Notes: generated by a model from the sequence alone, not told the origin. A DNA stretch of 44,740 bases from Bacillota bacterium (GCA_023415795.1 JAEZJG010000009.1:1-44740), one strand, 5' to 3'; numbered from the stretch's first letter, positions 14,874 to 23,410 are shown. Numbers and translations are program-made.

Positions 14874-14906
14874 TCCCCTGCTGTTCAGAACGGCAGGGGA
14901 TTTTTT
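14874..14906 (+). terminator. Intrinsic terminator behind the NlpC/P60 gene
   Basis: TCCCCTGC pairs with GCAGGGGA with extra GTTC/GAAC pairing inside, followed by TTTTTTGCTCTTG. Confidence 0.88.
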
Positions 14907-14924
14907 GCTCTTGAAATTCCCTAA

Positions 14925-15130
14925 CTGAGGTGCGCTTGACAGGGGATTCCTTGCAGGCTCGGAATGACGGGATGGAGGAGGCAGCGTAGCACTCCAGACC
15001 ACCATGCTGTCATGCAGAGCGGAGCGAAGCATCCCCCACTGAGGTGCGCTTGACAGGGGATTCCTTGCAGGCTCGGAATGACAACAATTTTGTTTGCAGT
15101 GTCATGCAGGGCGCAGCGAAGGCTTGGGGC
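14925..15130 (+). repeat. Dispersed repeat, two shortened copies
   Basis: Two copies of AGGTGCGCTTGACAGGGGA leading into TTCCTTGCAGGCTCGGAATGAC occur at about 14930 and 15047. The first continues to TGTCATGCAGAGCGGAGCGA and AGCATCCCCC, which matches the second half of the unit seen at 9.3-9.9 kb; the second continues to GTGTCATGCAGGGCGCAGCG. The stretch from 14907 to 15199 holds no gene. Confidence 0.8.
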
Positions 15131-15199
15131 GTGATTGCGGTAGGGTATACGCGATGTAAAGTATAAGGCAGCCTGTGACAAGTTTTCCTAAACTGCATC

Positions 15200-15228
15200 T
15201 TGACAAAATGAAAATGAAGCCCTAGTAT
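15200..15228 (+). promoter_or_regulatory. Putative promoter of the Rrf2-iscS-iscU operon
   Basis: TTGACA at 15200-15205, a 17-base spacer and TAGTAT at 15223-15228. A shifted TATAAA at 15226-15231 is an alternative with a longer spacer. Confidence 0.5.
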
Positions 15229-15229
15229 A

Positions 15230-15260
15230 AATCCGATGAAAAGCATCGGATTATTTTCTC
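15230..15260 (+). promoter_or_regulatory. Hairpin with T-rich tail in the leader of the Rrf2 operon
   Basis: AATCCGATG at 15230-15238 and CATCGGATT at 15244-15252 form a perfect 9-bp stem with a 5-base loop, followed by ATTTTCTC. It lies immediately after the promoter and about 50 bases upstream of the first gene. It may act as an attenuator or stabilise the 5' end. Confidence 0.45.
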
Positions 15261-15311
15261 GCTGCTGATAGCATGGCGGCGCGGTGAGCATAATACGTGA
15301 AGGAGAAAGCG

Positions 15312-15755
15312 TTGATCATCTCGACAAAAGGACGATATGGACTGCGCGCGATGTTCGAGCTCGCAAAGGCTTACGGCGGGGGATCGCTGAGCCTAAAGCA
15401 GATTGCCGGGGCGCAGGGGCTGCCGGAGCCGTATCTGGAGCAGATGTTTCCCGCGCTCAAGAAGGCGGGGCTGGTGGACGCGCGGCGCGGCGCGGGCGGC
15501 GGCTATGGGCTGGCGCTGCCGCCGGAGCAGATTTCCGTGGGCAGTGTGCTGGAGGCGCTGGAGGGCAAGCTGACACCCGCCGAATGCGCGGGCGGCGACA
15601 CCTCCTGCGAGCATAAGGACTGCTGCTCGGCGCACGCCATCTGGCAGCGCATTTATGACGGCATCAACGGTGTGATACATGGCATCACGCTGCAGGATAT
15701 GTTGGACGACGATAAGCGGATAGGCGCACAGCCACCGCAGGAAAAAAGGTGTTAA
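15312..15755 (+). CDS. iscR: Rrf2-family regulator, IscR-like
   Basis: Winged-helix regulator of Fe-S cluster biogenesis, 147 aa. The TTG at 15312 was chosen because translation then begins MIISTKGRYGLRAMFELA, the classical Rrf2 N-terminus, and AGGAG lies 7 bases upstream; the GTG at 15297 overlaps that site. The DNA-binding helix SLKQIAGAQGLPEPYLEQMF (about 27-46) is followed by a wing with RRGAGGGYGLA. Three cysteine positions expected for a [2Fe-2S] cluster are present: Cys92, Cys99 and Cys104 or 105. It is the first gene of an operon with a cysteine desulfurase and scaffold, so cluster-dependent feedback on the operon is likely. Confidence 0.9.
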   Translation: MIISTKGRYGLRAMFELAKAYGGGSLSLKQIAGAQGLPEPYLEQMFPALKKAGLVDARRGAGGGYGLALPPEQISVGSVLEALEGKLTPAECAGGDTSCEHKDCCSAHAIWQRIYDGINGVIHGITLQDMLDDDKRIGAQPPQEKRC

Positions 15756-15758
15756 GTG

Positions 15759-16931
15759 ATGGGAATTTATCTGGATCACGCCGCGACGACCTACACGCAT
15801 AAATCCGTGTTTGAGGCGATGCGGCCATATTTCGAGGAATACTTCGGCAACCAGTCCAGCCAGCATGGCTTTGGACGGGCGGCGGAGAAGGCGATACACA
15901 CGGCACGCGCCCAAATAGCCCAACTGATCGGCGCGGACCCGTCTGATGTGTACTTTACGTCGGGCGGCACCGAAAGCGACAACTGGGCGATCAAGGGCGT
16001 CGCGGAGGCAGCAGGCAGCGGGCACATCATCACCAGCGCGGTGGAGCATCACGCGGTGCTGGACACCTGCAAGTATCTGCGGTCGCGCGGGTTCGAGGTG
16101 ACGTATCTGCCGGTGGACAAGCTGGGGCGCGTGAGCGCGAAGGATGTGGAGCAGGCGATCCGCCCGGACACCATACTCATCAGCATCATGACAGCCAACA
16201 ACGAGACAGGCACCATCATGCCCATCGCTGAGATAGGAAAAATCGCGCGGGAACGCGATGTGTTATTTCATACCGACGCGGTGCAGGCGGTGGGGCACAT
16301 ACCAATCAGCGTGAGTGCGCTGGATGTGGATCTGCTGTCGCTGAGCGCCCACAAGTTTTACGGCCCCAAGGGCATCGGCGCGCTGTATGTGCGCGGCGGC
16401 ACGCAGCTTGCCAAGTTCATGCACGGCGGCGGACACGAGAAGGACATGCGCGCGGGCACGCTGAACACGCCGGGCATCGTGGGCTTGGGTGCGGCGGCGG
16501 CTTTGGCGCTGGCGGATATGGACAAGAATGCGGCGCACGAATCGGCGCTGTCCAATAGATTGGCGGACGCGCTGCTGGGTCTGCCCGCCACAAGGCTGAA
16601 CGGCGACGCGCAGGACAAGCTGCCCGGCCACATCAACATCAGCTTCGGCGGCATCGAAGGCGAGGCGCTGCTGACGCATCTGGATCTCGACGACATTGCG
16701 GTGTCCACCGGCTCCGCCTGCTCGTCCGGCTCCACCAAACCCTCATACGTGCTCAAAGCGATGGGGCTTTCCACCGAGGAGGCGCGCGGCGCGGTCCGCA
16801 TGACGCTGGGGCGGGACAACACGGAAGCGCAAATCGATGAGGTTATAGAAAAAACATCGGCGGCGGTGAAGCGGCTGCAGGCGTTGTCGCCGCTGTTCGC
16901 CCAACGCCGGGAAAAGGGGACTTATGTATAA
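15759..16931 (+). CDS. iscS: Cysteine desulfurase (NifS/IscS family)
   Basis: PLP enzyme of 390 aa that takes sulfur from cysteine for Fe-S clusters. Visible are YLDHAATT at the start, GTESDNWAI (about 70-78), the PLP-stacking EHHAV (His97-98 region), HTDAVQAVG with the ring-N Asp173, SAHKFYGPKG with Lys199, and STGSACSSGS with the catalytic Cys321 on the flexible loop. ATG 15759 starts 3 bases after the regulator stop; the preceding GTG is less likely. The 3' end overlaps the next gene by 8 bases, so translation is coupled with the scaffold protein. Confidence 0.95.
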   Translation: MGIYLDHAATTYTHKSVFEAMRPYFEEYFGNQSSQHGFGRAAEKAIHTARAQIAQLIGADPSDVYFTSGGTESDNWAIKGVAEAAGSGHIITSAVEHHAVLDTCKYLRSRGFEVTYLPVDKLGRVSAKDVEQAIRPDTILISIMTANNETGTIMPIAEIGKIARERDVLFHTDAVQAVGHIPISVSALDVDLLSLSAHKFYGPKGIGALYVRGGTQLAKFMHGGGHEKDMRAGTLNTPGIVGLGAAAALALADMDKNAAHESALSNRLADALLGLPATRLNGDAQDKLPGHINISFGGIEGEALLTHLDLDDIAVSTGSACSSGSTKPSYVLKAMGLSTEEARGAVRMTLGRDNTEAQIDEVIEKTSAAVKRLQALSPLFAQRREKGTYV

Positions 16932-17292
16932 CGAAAAGGTATTGGAGCATTTCAAAGACCCGCACAACGTGGGGCAGCTAGACAACCCGGACGGCTTTGC
17001 CGAGGTGGGCAGCAGCGAGTGCGGCGACACCATGTCGATGTATATCCGTGTGAAGGATGGGCGCATCGACGACATCAAATACCGCACGTACGGCTGCTGC
17101 GCCGCCATTGCGTCGTCCAGCATCGCCACCGATATGGTGAAGGGAAAGAGCGTGGACGAGGCGGACGCGATCACCAAAGCGGCTATCGTGGAAGAACTGG
17201 GCGGTTTGCCCGACAAGAAGGTGCACTGCTCGCTGATGGTGGAGGATGCCATACACGCTGCCATCGCGGATTACCGGTCGAAAAGCAAGTAG
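16924..17292 (+). CDS. iscU: Fe-S cluster scaffold, NifU/IscU N-terminal type
   Basis: 122-aa scaffold on which [2Fe-2S] clusters are assembled with sulfur from the upstream desulfurase. All three ligand cysteines are present: Cys33 in SECGD (Asp35 is the conserved Asp), Cys58 or 59 in TYGCCAAIASSS, and Cys102 in VHCSLM. The typical IscU LPPVK chaperone motif is replaced by LPDKKVHC, as in the Gram-positive and archaeal NifU-like group that works without HscAB. The start overlaps the iscS 3' end by 8 bases. Confidence 0.93.
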   Translation: MYNEKVLEHFKDPHNVGQLDNPDGFAEVGSSECGDTMSMYIRVKDGRIDDIKYRTYGCCAAIASSSIATDMVKGKSVDEADAITKAAIVEELGGLPDKKVHCSLMVEDAIHAAIADYRSKSK

Positions 17293-17378
17293 TGGAAACA
17301 TATGCCTGTGATATATTTAACGCTTCCTGCACAAACTACCAACAGAAAATGACCGTTTGAAAGGAGTTTTTGCATATC

Positions 17379-17543
17379 ATGAGAGGAAATATTGTGGTGG
17401 GCATGCTGGCCGGCAGCATCATTGGAGCCGCGGCGGCGATGATCGCGATGCCTTACATTCAGCCGCAGATCAAGCGCGCTGTGCGCAGAGGGCGCAATGT
17501 GATCCATGCCCAGGTAGATAAGATGACGGACCCGATGTGCTGA
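17379..17543 (+). CDS. Small YtxH-like membrane protein (54 aa)
   Basis: A 54-codon gene behind a strong AAGGAG site (17360-17365). It begins MRGNIVVGMLAGSIIGAAAA, a glycine-rich single membrane helix, followed by a short basic tail (KRAVRRGRN) and a C-terminal MTDPMC. This is the plan of YtxH-type small proteins often found near cell-envelope or stress genes in Firmicutes. Function unknown. It is 86 bases behind iscU, is probably read from the same promoter, and is followed by a strong terminator. Confidence 0.7.
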   Translation: MRGNIVVGMLAGSIIGAAAAMIAMPYIQPQIKRAVRRGRNVIHAQVDKMTDPMC

Positions 17544-17626
17544 TCGGGGAGCCTGACAGAGAGCAGGCTATGTGGCGGGGGCGGTGCTGACTGCTCCGCT
17601 GCCGCGAGGATAATGTTTCTTTCAAA

Positions 17627-17656
17627 CAAAGCCGGGTTACCGGCTTTTTGTTTTTT
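17627..17656 (+). terminator. Intrinsic terminator of the Rrf2-iscS-iscU region
   Basis: AAAGCCGG and CCGGCTTT form the stem with a short GTTA-type loop, followed by TTTGTTTTTTG. Confidence 0.88.
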
Positions 17657-17768
17657 GGTAGGGTGGATGGGGACAGGGGTGGATGGGTGTATGGAGAATT
17701 GTTAAGAAAACCCAGAATACGATGACAAGATTAAATTTACTAACTATTACTCATTTACTAGTACTATC

Positions 17769-20279
17769 TCAACTTCGCTCCATTACAAACGCGGCTGTAT
17801 ACTCTTGTACAATATCGAGCCCTCGCAACTTATAAGATGATAATAACATACTAACCTTCGCCTCATCACGCCAATTCCCACTTTGAGCAAGTGCGATAGC
17901 AAATTCGCGAATTTGCTTTTTAAATTTGTCCAACAATTCCGGCGTTATTATCCTTGTATCTTGAGGTGGTGTGGCAAGAGAATCAACGGTGTTTGTTATA
18001 TGAATCATTATAGGAGTGCGACTGAATCCGTTTCCATATTCTGCGTCAAACCACCGCACAGAACCACCGAGTTGATTGCATTGGTCTTTGGATATGGTCT
18101 CCGATGTTGCTCCGCTTTTACATTCGATAACAAGATACTTACTATTCCCAATAGCCCACAGATTATCCGGTCCTTTGCCCGATGTTTCTTTATCAGGGCG
18201 TGATGATTCAAAACCGAGTATTTCACCAGCTTCCTTGAGCGCATCTTCAAAATCATTTGCATTAGGAGAGTACAATAACTTATCTAATACGGAGTTTATA
18301 TGAATAACACATTCATTTGGATTACTGCTTATACTCAAAGCATTGTCAAGAACCGCCTTTGCCTGCTCTTTGCTGTTAATCAATTTATCGTACTGAATTC
18401 CACCTATTGGTATAAGTGTCCCTGCGTTGTAATTTCGTGCCGCTTGAAGTATCTGTTGCGCTTTGGAGCGGTCGAAAAAGTTCGTGTATTCAGCTTTAAT
18501 TTGCATGAGATAACCTTTGGACTTTTCATCAGTCTCTAAATTTATTGCTGAGTCAATAGCCTCTACTGCCTTTTGCCATTGGCCAACATTTGCTTTCTCA
18601 AACGCATCCCGCAATGCTTTTGTAACATCGTCAAAATAAGGCGTTGTCTTATAGATGACTGAAGAAATTCGCTCTTTGCTTTGTTCAATCCAGTTAACAT
18701 CGCGATTAAAAGAATAATCAGCAAGTTCAAATATTTCATCAATAGTGGGACTTGGACTGATCTGCTTTAATAAGTCCCACAGTTCCTTAGAAAGGTTATA
18801 TTGCTCCGTGGTCGCATTGCTAAAGAAAGAAACACCTTTATTACGTATTAAAACATCCGCTAAGTTGCTACCCATTAGCACTACACAACAAGAATCGCTA
18901 TTGGAACGGACACCTCTGCCCATCCCTTGCTCAATTCTCTGAATTTGCTCGCGTAATAACAAATTACTCGTAGGGTTGATACTTTGCATATATTTGTCGT
19001 ATTCGCTGTGAAGCGGGGGCAGGCCATCAATCACAAGCAGACGGCAAGCGTCGTCGGGCAAGTCTATACCATCATATCTGTTAATAAGAATAACAAGCCC
19101 TATATGTCTTTCTTTCAAGGCAGAAATAAATCTTTCAATGTTATCTTTTTTAACAAGTCGTTTTCCTGTTTCATCCCAAAACCTACCGCGTTCAACCGAT
19201 GGCACAATTACCACTACATTATGTTTGGCCGAGAGTTCAAGTACTTTTTGCTTAATGTTATCATCGCTAATTGAACTGTTCAAATGTCTTGGAAAAAGTA
19301 TAAGTCTATCGCCGATATCATTCGCCTTTTCAGGTGTTATAATATCGGATACTTGATCTGGTTTCATGCCGATTGCCGAAACAAAAACGCTGTCATCGGC
19401 AAGGGTGGCACTCATAAAAATCCGCCGAGTTGCCTGTTCAAAGCTAGAGATTTTTGAAATTGGAATGCCTTTGGGGGAAATTTCTATAGAGCGAGCTGTA
19501 ATAATGCAGTTGCAGGAAGATAAACAGTTTTGCAATAATGGTAAACTGAAAAAGACACAAAAGTTATCCTCATTGTCATTATCGAATTGTTTCAGCAGAC
19601 GATAGACCTCAGTTTGCTTGTCCTGCCAAAGCCAGAAAGGAAGTAGCGCATTCTTATGAGGGTCTTGCATTTCAACAATATCCGTGTATGAGTTACTGTT
19701 ATATGCTTTCCAAGAATCAGCGAAAAGAGCAATCATTTTTTTATATAATTCATGCGAAGATGGTATCTGCACCGAAAATTGTGAAGTTATAGTATCTAAA
19801 CAGGCATGGACGTCATCAAGCAGTACGCTACCGATAAGATAATTATTTGACGAACGCATACCAAAAACGCTTCTGCCGTTTACTATAGCATGGATAGGGA
19901 CAACTAGTATTGCCTTATTTTCAGCATAGTGATAATCGTCTCTGTCGGTCACTGCCAGTATTCCTAGTTTTCTAGCCTCATTACAAACCTGTTCTGCGAG
20001 GTACTTATCGGGGACAGCGTAAACAGCCGGCCCCTTACCATCGTTCAGGCAGCTTTGAAGAATCATAAGACCGACAACAGTTTTGCCGCTGCCCGTATTC
20101 ATCTTAATTATTGTGTTCTTTTGGTTGCGCCTATCAAACCATTTTTTCCACACTTCAGCTTGAACATCGCGTGGGTATTCGTATTGTTTGTCTTTTATCG
20201 GCAAGGACATAAATATTTCGCGTGGCTCAATAGGTTTGCTTTTTGGCGCACCGCTCAATTTTGACAGCAAGTCTGGCAT
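17769..20279 (-). CDS. SF2 helicase (DinG/XPD-like) with C-terminal PD-(D/E)XK nuclease-like domain
   Basis: An 836-aa protein. Helicase motifs in order: Walker A MNTGSGKTVVG (Lys66), motif II LLDDVHAC (155-158, DDVH instead of DEAH), motif III-like MSATLADD (289-295), RYDGIDLPDDACRLLVIDGL (401-420) and motif VI QRIEQGMGRGVR (447-458). The order and the late motifs resemble DinG/XPD helicases, but no four-cysteine Fe-S cluster is seen. After a helical linker (about 490-670), residues 680-740 carry FESSRPDKETSGKGPDNLW (Asp705) and YLVIECKSGA (Glu719, Lys721), a restriction-type nuclease core, with a conserved-looking Gln736. GGAGGGG precedes the ATG. The gene is clearly AT-richer than its neighbours, stands alone and is flanked by repeats, which suggests horizontal gain. 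A defence role is inferred, not shown. Confidence 0.8.
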   Translation of the reverse strand: MPDLLSKLSGAPKSKPIEPREIFMSLPIKDKQYEYPRDVQAEVWKKWFDRRNQKNTIIKMNTGSGKTVVGLMILQSCLNDGKGPAVYAVPDKYLAEQVCNEARKLGILAVTDRDDYHYAENKAILVVPIHAIVNGRSVFGMRSSNNYLIGSVLLDDVHACLDTITSQFSVQIPSSHELYKKMIALFADSWKAYNSNSYTDIVEMQDPHKNALLPFWLWQDKQTEVYRLLKQFDNDNEDNFCVFFSLPLLQNCLSSCNCIITARSIEISPKGIPISKISSFEQATRRIFMSATLADDSVFVSAIGMKPDQVSDIITPEKANDIGDRLILFPRHLNSSISDDNIKQKVLELSAKHNVVVIVPSVERGRFWDETGKRLVKKDNIERFISALKERHIGLVILINRYDGIDLPDDACRLLVIDGLPPLHSEYDKYMQSINPTSNLLLREQIQRIEQGMGRGVRSNSDSCCVVLMGSNLADVLIRNKGVSFFSNATTEQYNLSKELWDLLKQISPSPTIDEIFELADYSFNRDVNWIEQSKERISSVIYKTTPYFDDVTKALRDAFEKANVGQWQKAVEAIDSAINLETDEKSKGYLMQIKAEYTNFFDRSKAQQILQAARNYNAGTLIPIGGIQYDKLINSKEQAKAVLDNALSISSNPNECVIHINSVLDKLLYSPNANDFEDALKEAGEILGFESSRPDKETSGKGPDNLWAIGNSKYLVIECKSGATSETISKDQCNQLGGSVRWFDAEYGNGFSRTPIMIHITNTVDSLATPPQDTRIITPELLDKFKKQIREFAIALAQSGNWRDEAKVSMLLSSYKLRGLDIVQEYTAAFVMERS

Positions 20280-20416
20280 ATTAACCCCTCCGTAATGTAA
20301 ACATTTATTAATCGCTAATCGGCACCGGCACCAGCGTATTTATTAGAAGTGGAAACAAAAAGTCGTCAAGCGCGGAACTGCCAGACCAGAAGATGGTGTC
20401 AATTTCACATTATTAG

Positions 20417-20620
20417 ACTAACTGCTTCGTATCTGAGCTGAGTATTATCAGGCATAATACATATTTCGACAAAAAACAGAATAACCCTTTTCCTGAAACG
20501 GAATATTATGGTTTGGTCCCATCTGCGGTGGAGCGCCCGTATGAGAATTCGCTCGCCACAATGGATACATATGTGCGTGAAGCCGCCGCGCTGTATCCCT
20601 CCCTCAGTCACCTTCGGTGA
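20417..20620 (+). pseudogene. Possible decayed gene fragment
   Basis: A 67-codon open stretch without a start codon reads as protein-like sequence (for example PFPETEYYGLVPSAVERPYE) and stops at the edge of a dispersed repeat. I do not recognise the family. It may be the remainder of a gene cut by the repeat, or chance. Confidence 0.2.
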
Positions 20621-20790
20621 CAGCTCCCTCGTCAGCGGGATGCCCCCCCGAAATGTCATTCCGAGCTTGCGAGGAATCCCCCTGTTCTGCGCTCTTTAGA
20701 AGGGGATTCCTCAGTCACTTGCGCTTCATCGGAATGACAGAATAACCGCCGCAAGGATGAGAGGGGTGGCGTGGCAAGCCGCAGCATGAC
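20595..20790. repeat. Dispersed repeat elements, mixed copies
   Basis: GTCACCTTCGGTGAC (perfect 6-bp stem, TTC loop) within CTCAGTCACC...CAGCTCCCTC is one element. It is followed by TGTCATTCCGAGCTTGCGAGG and then an inverted AAGGGGATTCCTCAGTCACTTGC...GGAATGACAG, both from the family seen at 9.3 kb. The remaining intergenic sequence (20280-20416 and 20791-21032) shows no gene. Confidence 0.75.
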
Positions 20791-21032
20791 GGAAGGAGCG
20801 ACTGGTAATAGAGCGGATGTTATTAAAGAAACGCAATGTTTATTCAAAAATACAGATGATGCATATGATTGCGTTAATACGAAAGTCGAGATATGTTAAA
20901 TAGCTTTTTGGTTGAGGATATTTCGATATGATATGGTTCTATATTCACGGCTGGTTGCCCTGCGCGGCGAGATGAAAGCGGCTTGAGCGGCAGCAATCGC
21001 AAGAGCGTCTTCTTATGATCGCTGCCCCAACC

Positions 21033-21566
21033 TTACCGATCGATATTCCGGCGGATGTGCGCCATCACGAAGCCCAGTGCCGCAGAGGCGGCGCCGCAAA
21101 ATGCCGTCATCAGCCACAGCTCCAGCCTGCGTTCCGCGTCCATCGGCGCAAAAATGGCTGCGCCTGCGGATGTCAACGCGCCGGCCGCAAACAGAAAGCA
21201 CGATACCGATACGGCCCTGAAAAAGCGCGTGTTGCGCTCGCGCCGGCTGGGTGCGTCCGAAAACGACTCGGGACGCTCGCCGTCATATTCGCGCCGCCAC
21301 ACCATCGCGCTGGCCATTTGCCCCACGAACTCCCAGCCAAATTCCTCGTAGGCGCGCATATAGTCCTTCTTGGGCATGGGCTGCATATCGACAACGTAGC
21401 GGTACTTTTTGGGCGAACCCTTGGCAAAGCGCATGGCGATGCTGCTCCACTGACCCACCTTCACGGGATGCCAGCCTGCCGCCGCTTGCTCTTCAAACCA
21501 GTTTTCATAGTCCGCCGGCACCACGTAACGAAACGGTGTCAGCCACTGCAATTTTCTCTCTGTCAT
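21033..21566 (-). CDS. DUF2812 membrane protein
   Basis: A 177-aa protein whose first 100 residues match the DUF2812 pattern (WFEEQAAAGWHPVKV, then KKYRYVVDMQP and YMRAYEEFGWEFVGQM). Two membrane helices follow (about residues 115-135 and 148-168), with a short basic C-terminus. Its ATG overlaps the padR stop codon. DUF2812 proteins are commonly encoded directly behind PadR regulators in Firmicutes, and the pair is thought to respond to membrane stress, although the molecular role is unknown. Confidence 0.85.
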   Translation of the reverse strand: MTERKLQWLTPFRYVVPADYENWFEEQAAAGWHPVKVGQWSSIAMRFAKGSPKKYRYVVDMQPMPKKDYMRAYEEFGWEFVGQMASAMVWRREYDGERPESFSDAPSRRERNTRFFRAVSVSCFLFAAGALTSAGAAIFAPMDAERRLELWLMTAFCGAASAALGFVMAHIRRNIDR

Positions 21567-21880
21567 AACAACACCTCCAAATGGCGGTACACCTCGCGTA
21601 TTCTGACCGCTTCCTCGTCCAGCACCTGCGTGCCCAGCGGCGTGATGGCATAAAGCTTTTTTCTGTCTTCCTCACGCACAGCGCGGATAAGACCGTCTGT
21701 CTCCAGCTTGCCGATGCTTTGGTAGATGGTGCCCGCGCCCAGCACGATGCGCCCCTTCGTGAGCTCCTTCACGTGCAGCATGATGCCGTAGCCGTGGCGT
21801 TCCTCCCGCAGCGAGAGCAGTATATAGAGCATTGTCTCGCTCATCGGGATGTAGCGCTGCCGTGCCTTTTCAATCGTCAT
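21563..21880 (-). CDS. PadR-family transcriptional regulator
   Basis: 105-aa winged helix regulator. The typical PadR segments are visible: MSETMLYILLSLREERHGYGIM, then GRIVLGAGTIYQSIGKLETDGLI and the wing EEDRKKLYAITPLG. ATG 21880 has AAAGGAGG about 6 bases upstream; a GTG at 21886 is too close to that site. The stop overlaps the start of the DUF2812 gene. Two tandem palindromes upstream overlap its own promoter, indicating autorepression. Confidence 0.9.
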   Translation of the reverse strand: MTIEKARQRYIPMSETMLYILLSLREERHGYGIMLHVKELTKGRIVLGAGTIYQSIGKLETDGLIRAVREEDRKKLYAITPLGTQVLDEEAVRIREVYRHLEVLL

Positions 21881-21907
21881 AAGCACCTCCTTTGCATCAC
21901 GTTAAAA

Positions 21908-21926
21908 TATATCATGGCGTGATATA
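21908..21926. promoter_or_regulatory. PadR operator, proximal
   Basis: TATATCA-TGGCG-TGATATA: perfect 7-bp arms, 5-base spacer. A related site begins 26 bases further on, so the centres are about 2.5 helical turns apart. Confidence 0.7.
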
Positions 21927-21929
21927 AGT

Positions 21930-21958
21930 ATAATATGTCACGGCGTGATATATGTCAA
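21930..21958 (-). promoter_or_regulatory. padR promoter with overlapping second operator
   Basis: Reading leftwards, TTGACA (plus-strand 21953-21958), 17-base spacer and TATTAT (21930-21935). The spacer is filled by the second palindrome, TATGTCA-CGGCG-TGATATA at 21934-21952, so repressor and polymerase cannot bind together. Confidence 0.75.
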
Positions 21959-21986
21959 CAAAAAAATATTAAGATTTGAGAAGGTG

Positions 21987-23291
21987 CTAAAGTATGGCGC
22001 TGCCTGAGTTCATCGCGTTTTGCCGGATATACGCCGCCAGCGCCATGTGCCATTCCTGTTCGGCGCAGGTGGAATGAAAGCTGTCTTCCGGCAGCAGCGC
22101 AGCCAATTGGCGCAGTGTGATGGCGTCCAGCGAAGCGAACAGCGCGGCAAAGTCGCTGCCCGACAGCACGTCCGCGCCGAGCAGGTCGGTGAGATCCTCA
22201 AGGCTGGTCACGCGGTGTCGGATGAGAGACAGTCTATCGGCGCTGCAACGGCACTCGCGCAGCTCGTCCGCAAGCGCGCGAAAGCGCTCGTCACTCAGCT
22301 TTGTGCCATCGGTGAAGAGGGCGGCGGGGGCGGGCGGTGCAGCGGGCGTGATAAAGACGGACTCAGGATGCCCGGTGTCCAGCGCTGCTATGATGCTATC
22401 CGCGATGCGGCGCAGTCTGGACGCAGCATAATTGTGGCTTGCGGTGTCCAGCTTCAGCCGTGCCAGTGCTAAACCCAGCATGGCTTGCAGGCGCTTGGAG
22501 GACAGCGGCGCAAACCGCCGCGCCAAAGATGCGCGGTCATCCGCCGACAGACCGAGAGATGCCGGGCTGTGTCCGCACAGTACGCGTCCCAGCGTGTTTG
22601 TCAGCGCGGGCTCGTAGGCGTTTACCAGCAGCTCGCGCCAGCCGGGGCTGTAGCCGCGCAGCAGCGCATCCACATCCGTCTGCGTCCAGCGAGACAAAAA
22701 TGCGGCTTCAGCGGTGAGCGCATCGATGTAAGCGGCGGTGTATTCGATGCCAGTCAGGCGGCTTGCGTCGACGCAGAGAGGGTAGTCGATGGAACCGGGG
22801 TTCTCGTGCGCGGCATAGGTCTTGTCGTACGACGCGAAGAACAACGGCAGACCATGGTTGATCGTATCCAGATATGCCCGGTTGTGCGTGACGGGTGCGG
22901 CTGCCAGTGCGGCAAGCTGCTTTTGGGCGTGCGCAGACATCTCGTCTATGATGCGGATGCCCTCGCGGCGCAGCGTTTCGGGCGGCTCGTTCATAAGGCG
23001 GTGCAGCGCAGCTTCGGGCGAGGGCGATGCCTTGAGCGCCAGACCAATGGCAAACGCGGCGGAGGCCAGCAGCTGTTTGGCAGTTTCCGCCGGCATGGAG
23101 CCGGACGCGCCAAACGTATACGTGACCGCCATGGTCGTGAGCATGCGCTCGAGCTCCAATCGCACGCCTTGCGCTTGCGCGGGAGAGATGTGCCCGCCCG
23201 CTTCACCCGCTGTCAGCAGCGCCTGCACATAGCGATCCGCACCCGTACGCAAAGAGGGCAGCGCGCCGCCTCTGGACAGCTCATTCGTCAT
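21987..23291 (-). CDS. DUF6179-type protein
   Basis: A soluble, alanine-rich, mostly helical protein of 434 aa. It resembles the DUF6179 group of Clostridia, as I remember it, through the YVQALLTAGEAG start, the MAVTYTFGASGSMPAETAKQ segment and the NHGLPLFFASYDKTYAAHE region. No catalytic motif can be named. The start is uncertain: ATG 23291 lacks a clear ribosome binding site, and an upstream TTG at 23333 is open. It follows the DUF6323-type gene, and the two are often neighbours in Firmicutes, so they probably act together in an unknown process. Confidence 0.6.
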   Translation of the reverse strand: MTNELSRGGALPSLRTGADRYVQALLTAGEAGGHISPAQAQGVRLELERMLTTMAVTYTFGASGSMPAETAKQLLASAAFAIGLALKASPSPEAALHRLMNEPPETLRREGIRIIDEMSAHAQKQLAALAAAPVTHNRAYLDTINHGLPLFFASYDKTYAAHENPGSIDYPLCVDASRLTGIEYTAAYIDALTAEAAFLSRWTQTDVDALLRGYSPGWRELLVNAYEPALTNTLGRVLCGHSPASLGLSADDRASLARRFAPLSSKRLQAMLGLALARLKLDTASHNYAASRLRRIADSIIAALDTGHPESVFITPAAPPAPAALFTDGTKLSDERFRALADELRECRCSADRLSLIRHRVTSLEDLTDLLGADVLSGSDFAALFASLDAITLRQLAALLPEDSFHSTCAEQEWHMALAAYIRQNAMNSGSAIL

Positions 23292-23410
23292 GAGGCTCTG
23301 CGGCGGTGTCAGTGACCGAACCCTCGCTCTCAATTTGACAGGGTACAGCCATCCACATCTTGCCGAACGAAATGCAGCTTGTGCGGCTTAAAAGCCTTCT
23401 GCTGCTGCGG

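Noticed and set aside
22485..23315. Plus-strand ORF opposite the DUF6179-type gene
   Set aside because: Arg/Gly-rich mirror frame; no ribosome binding site or motif.
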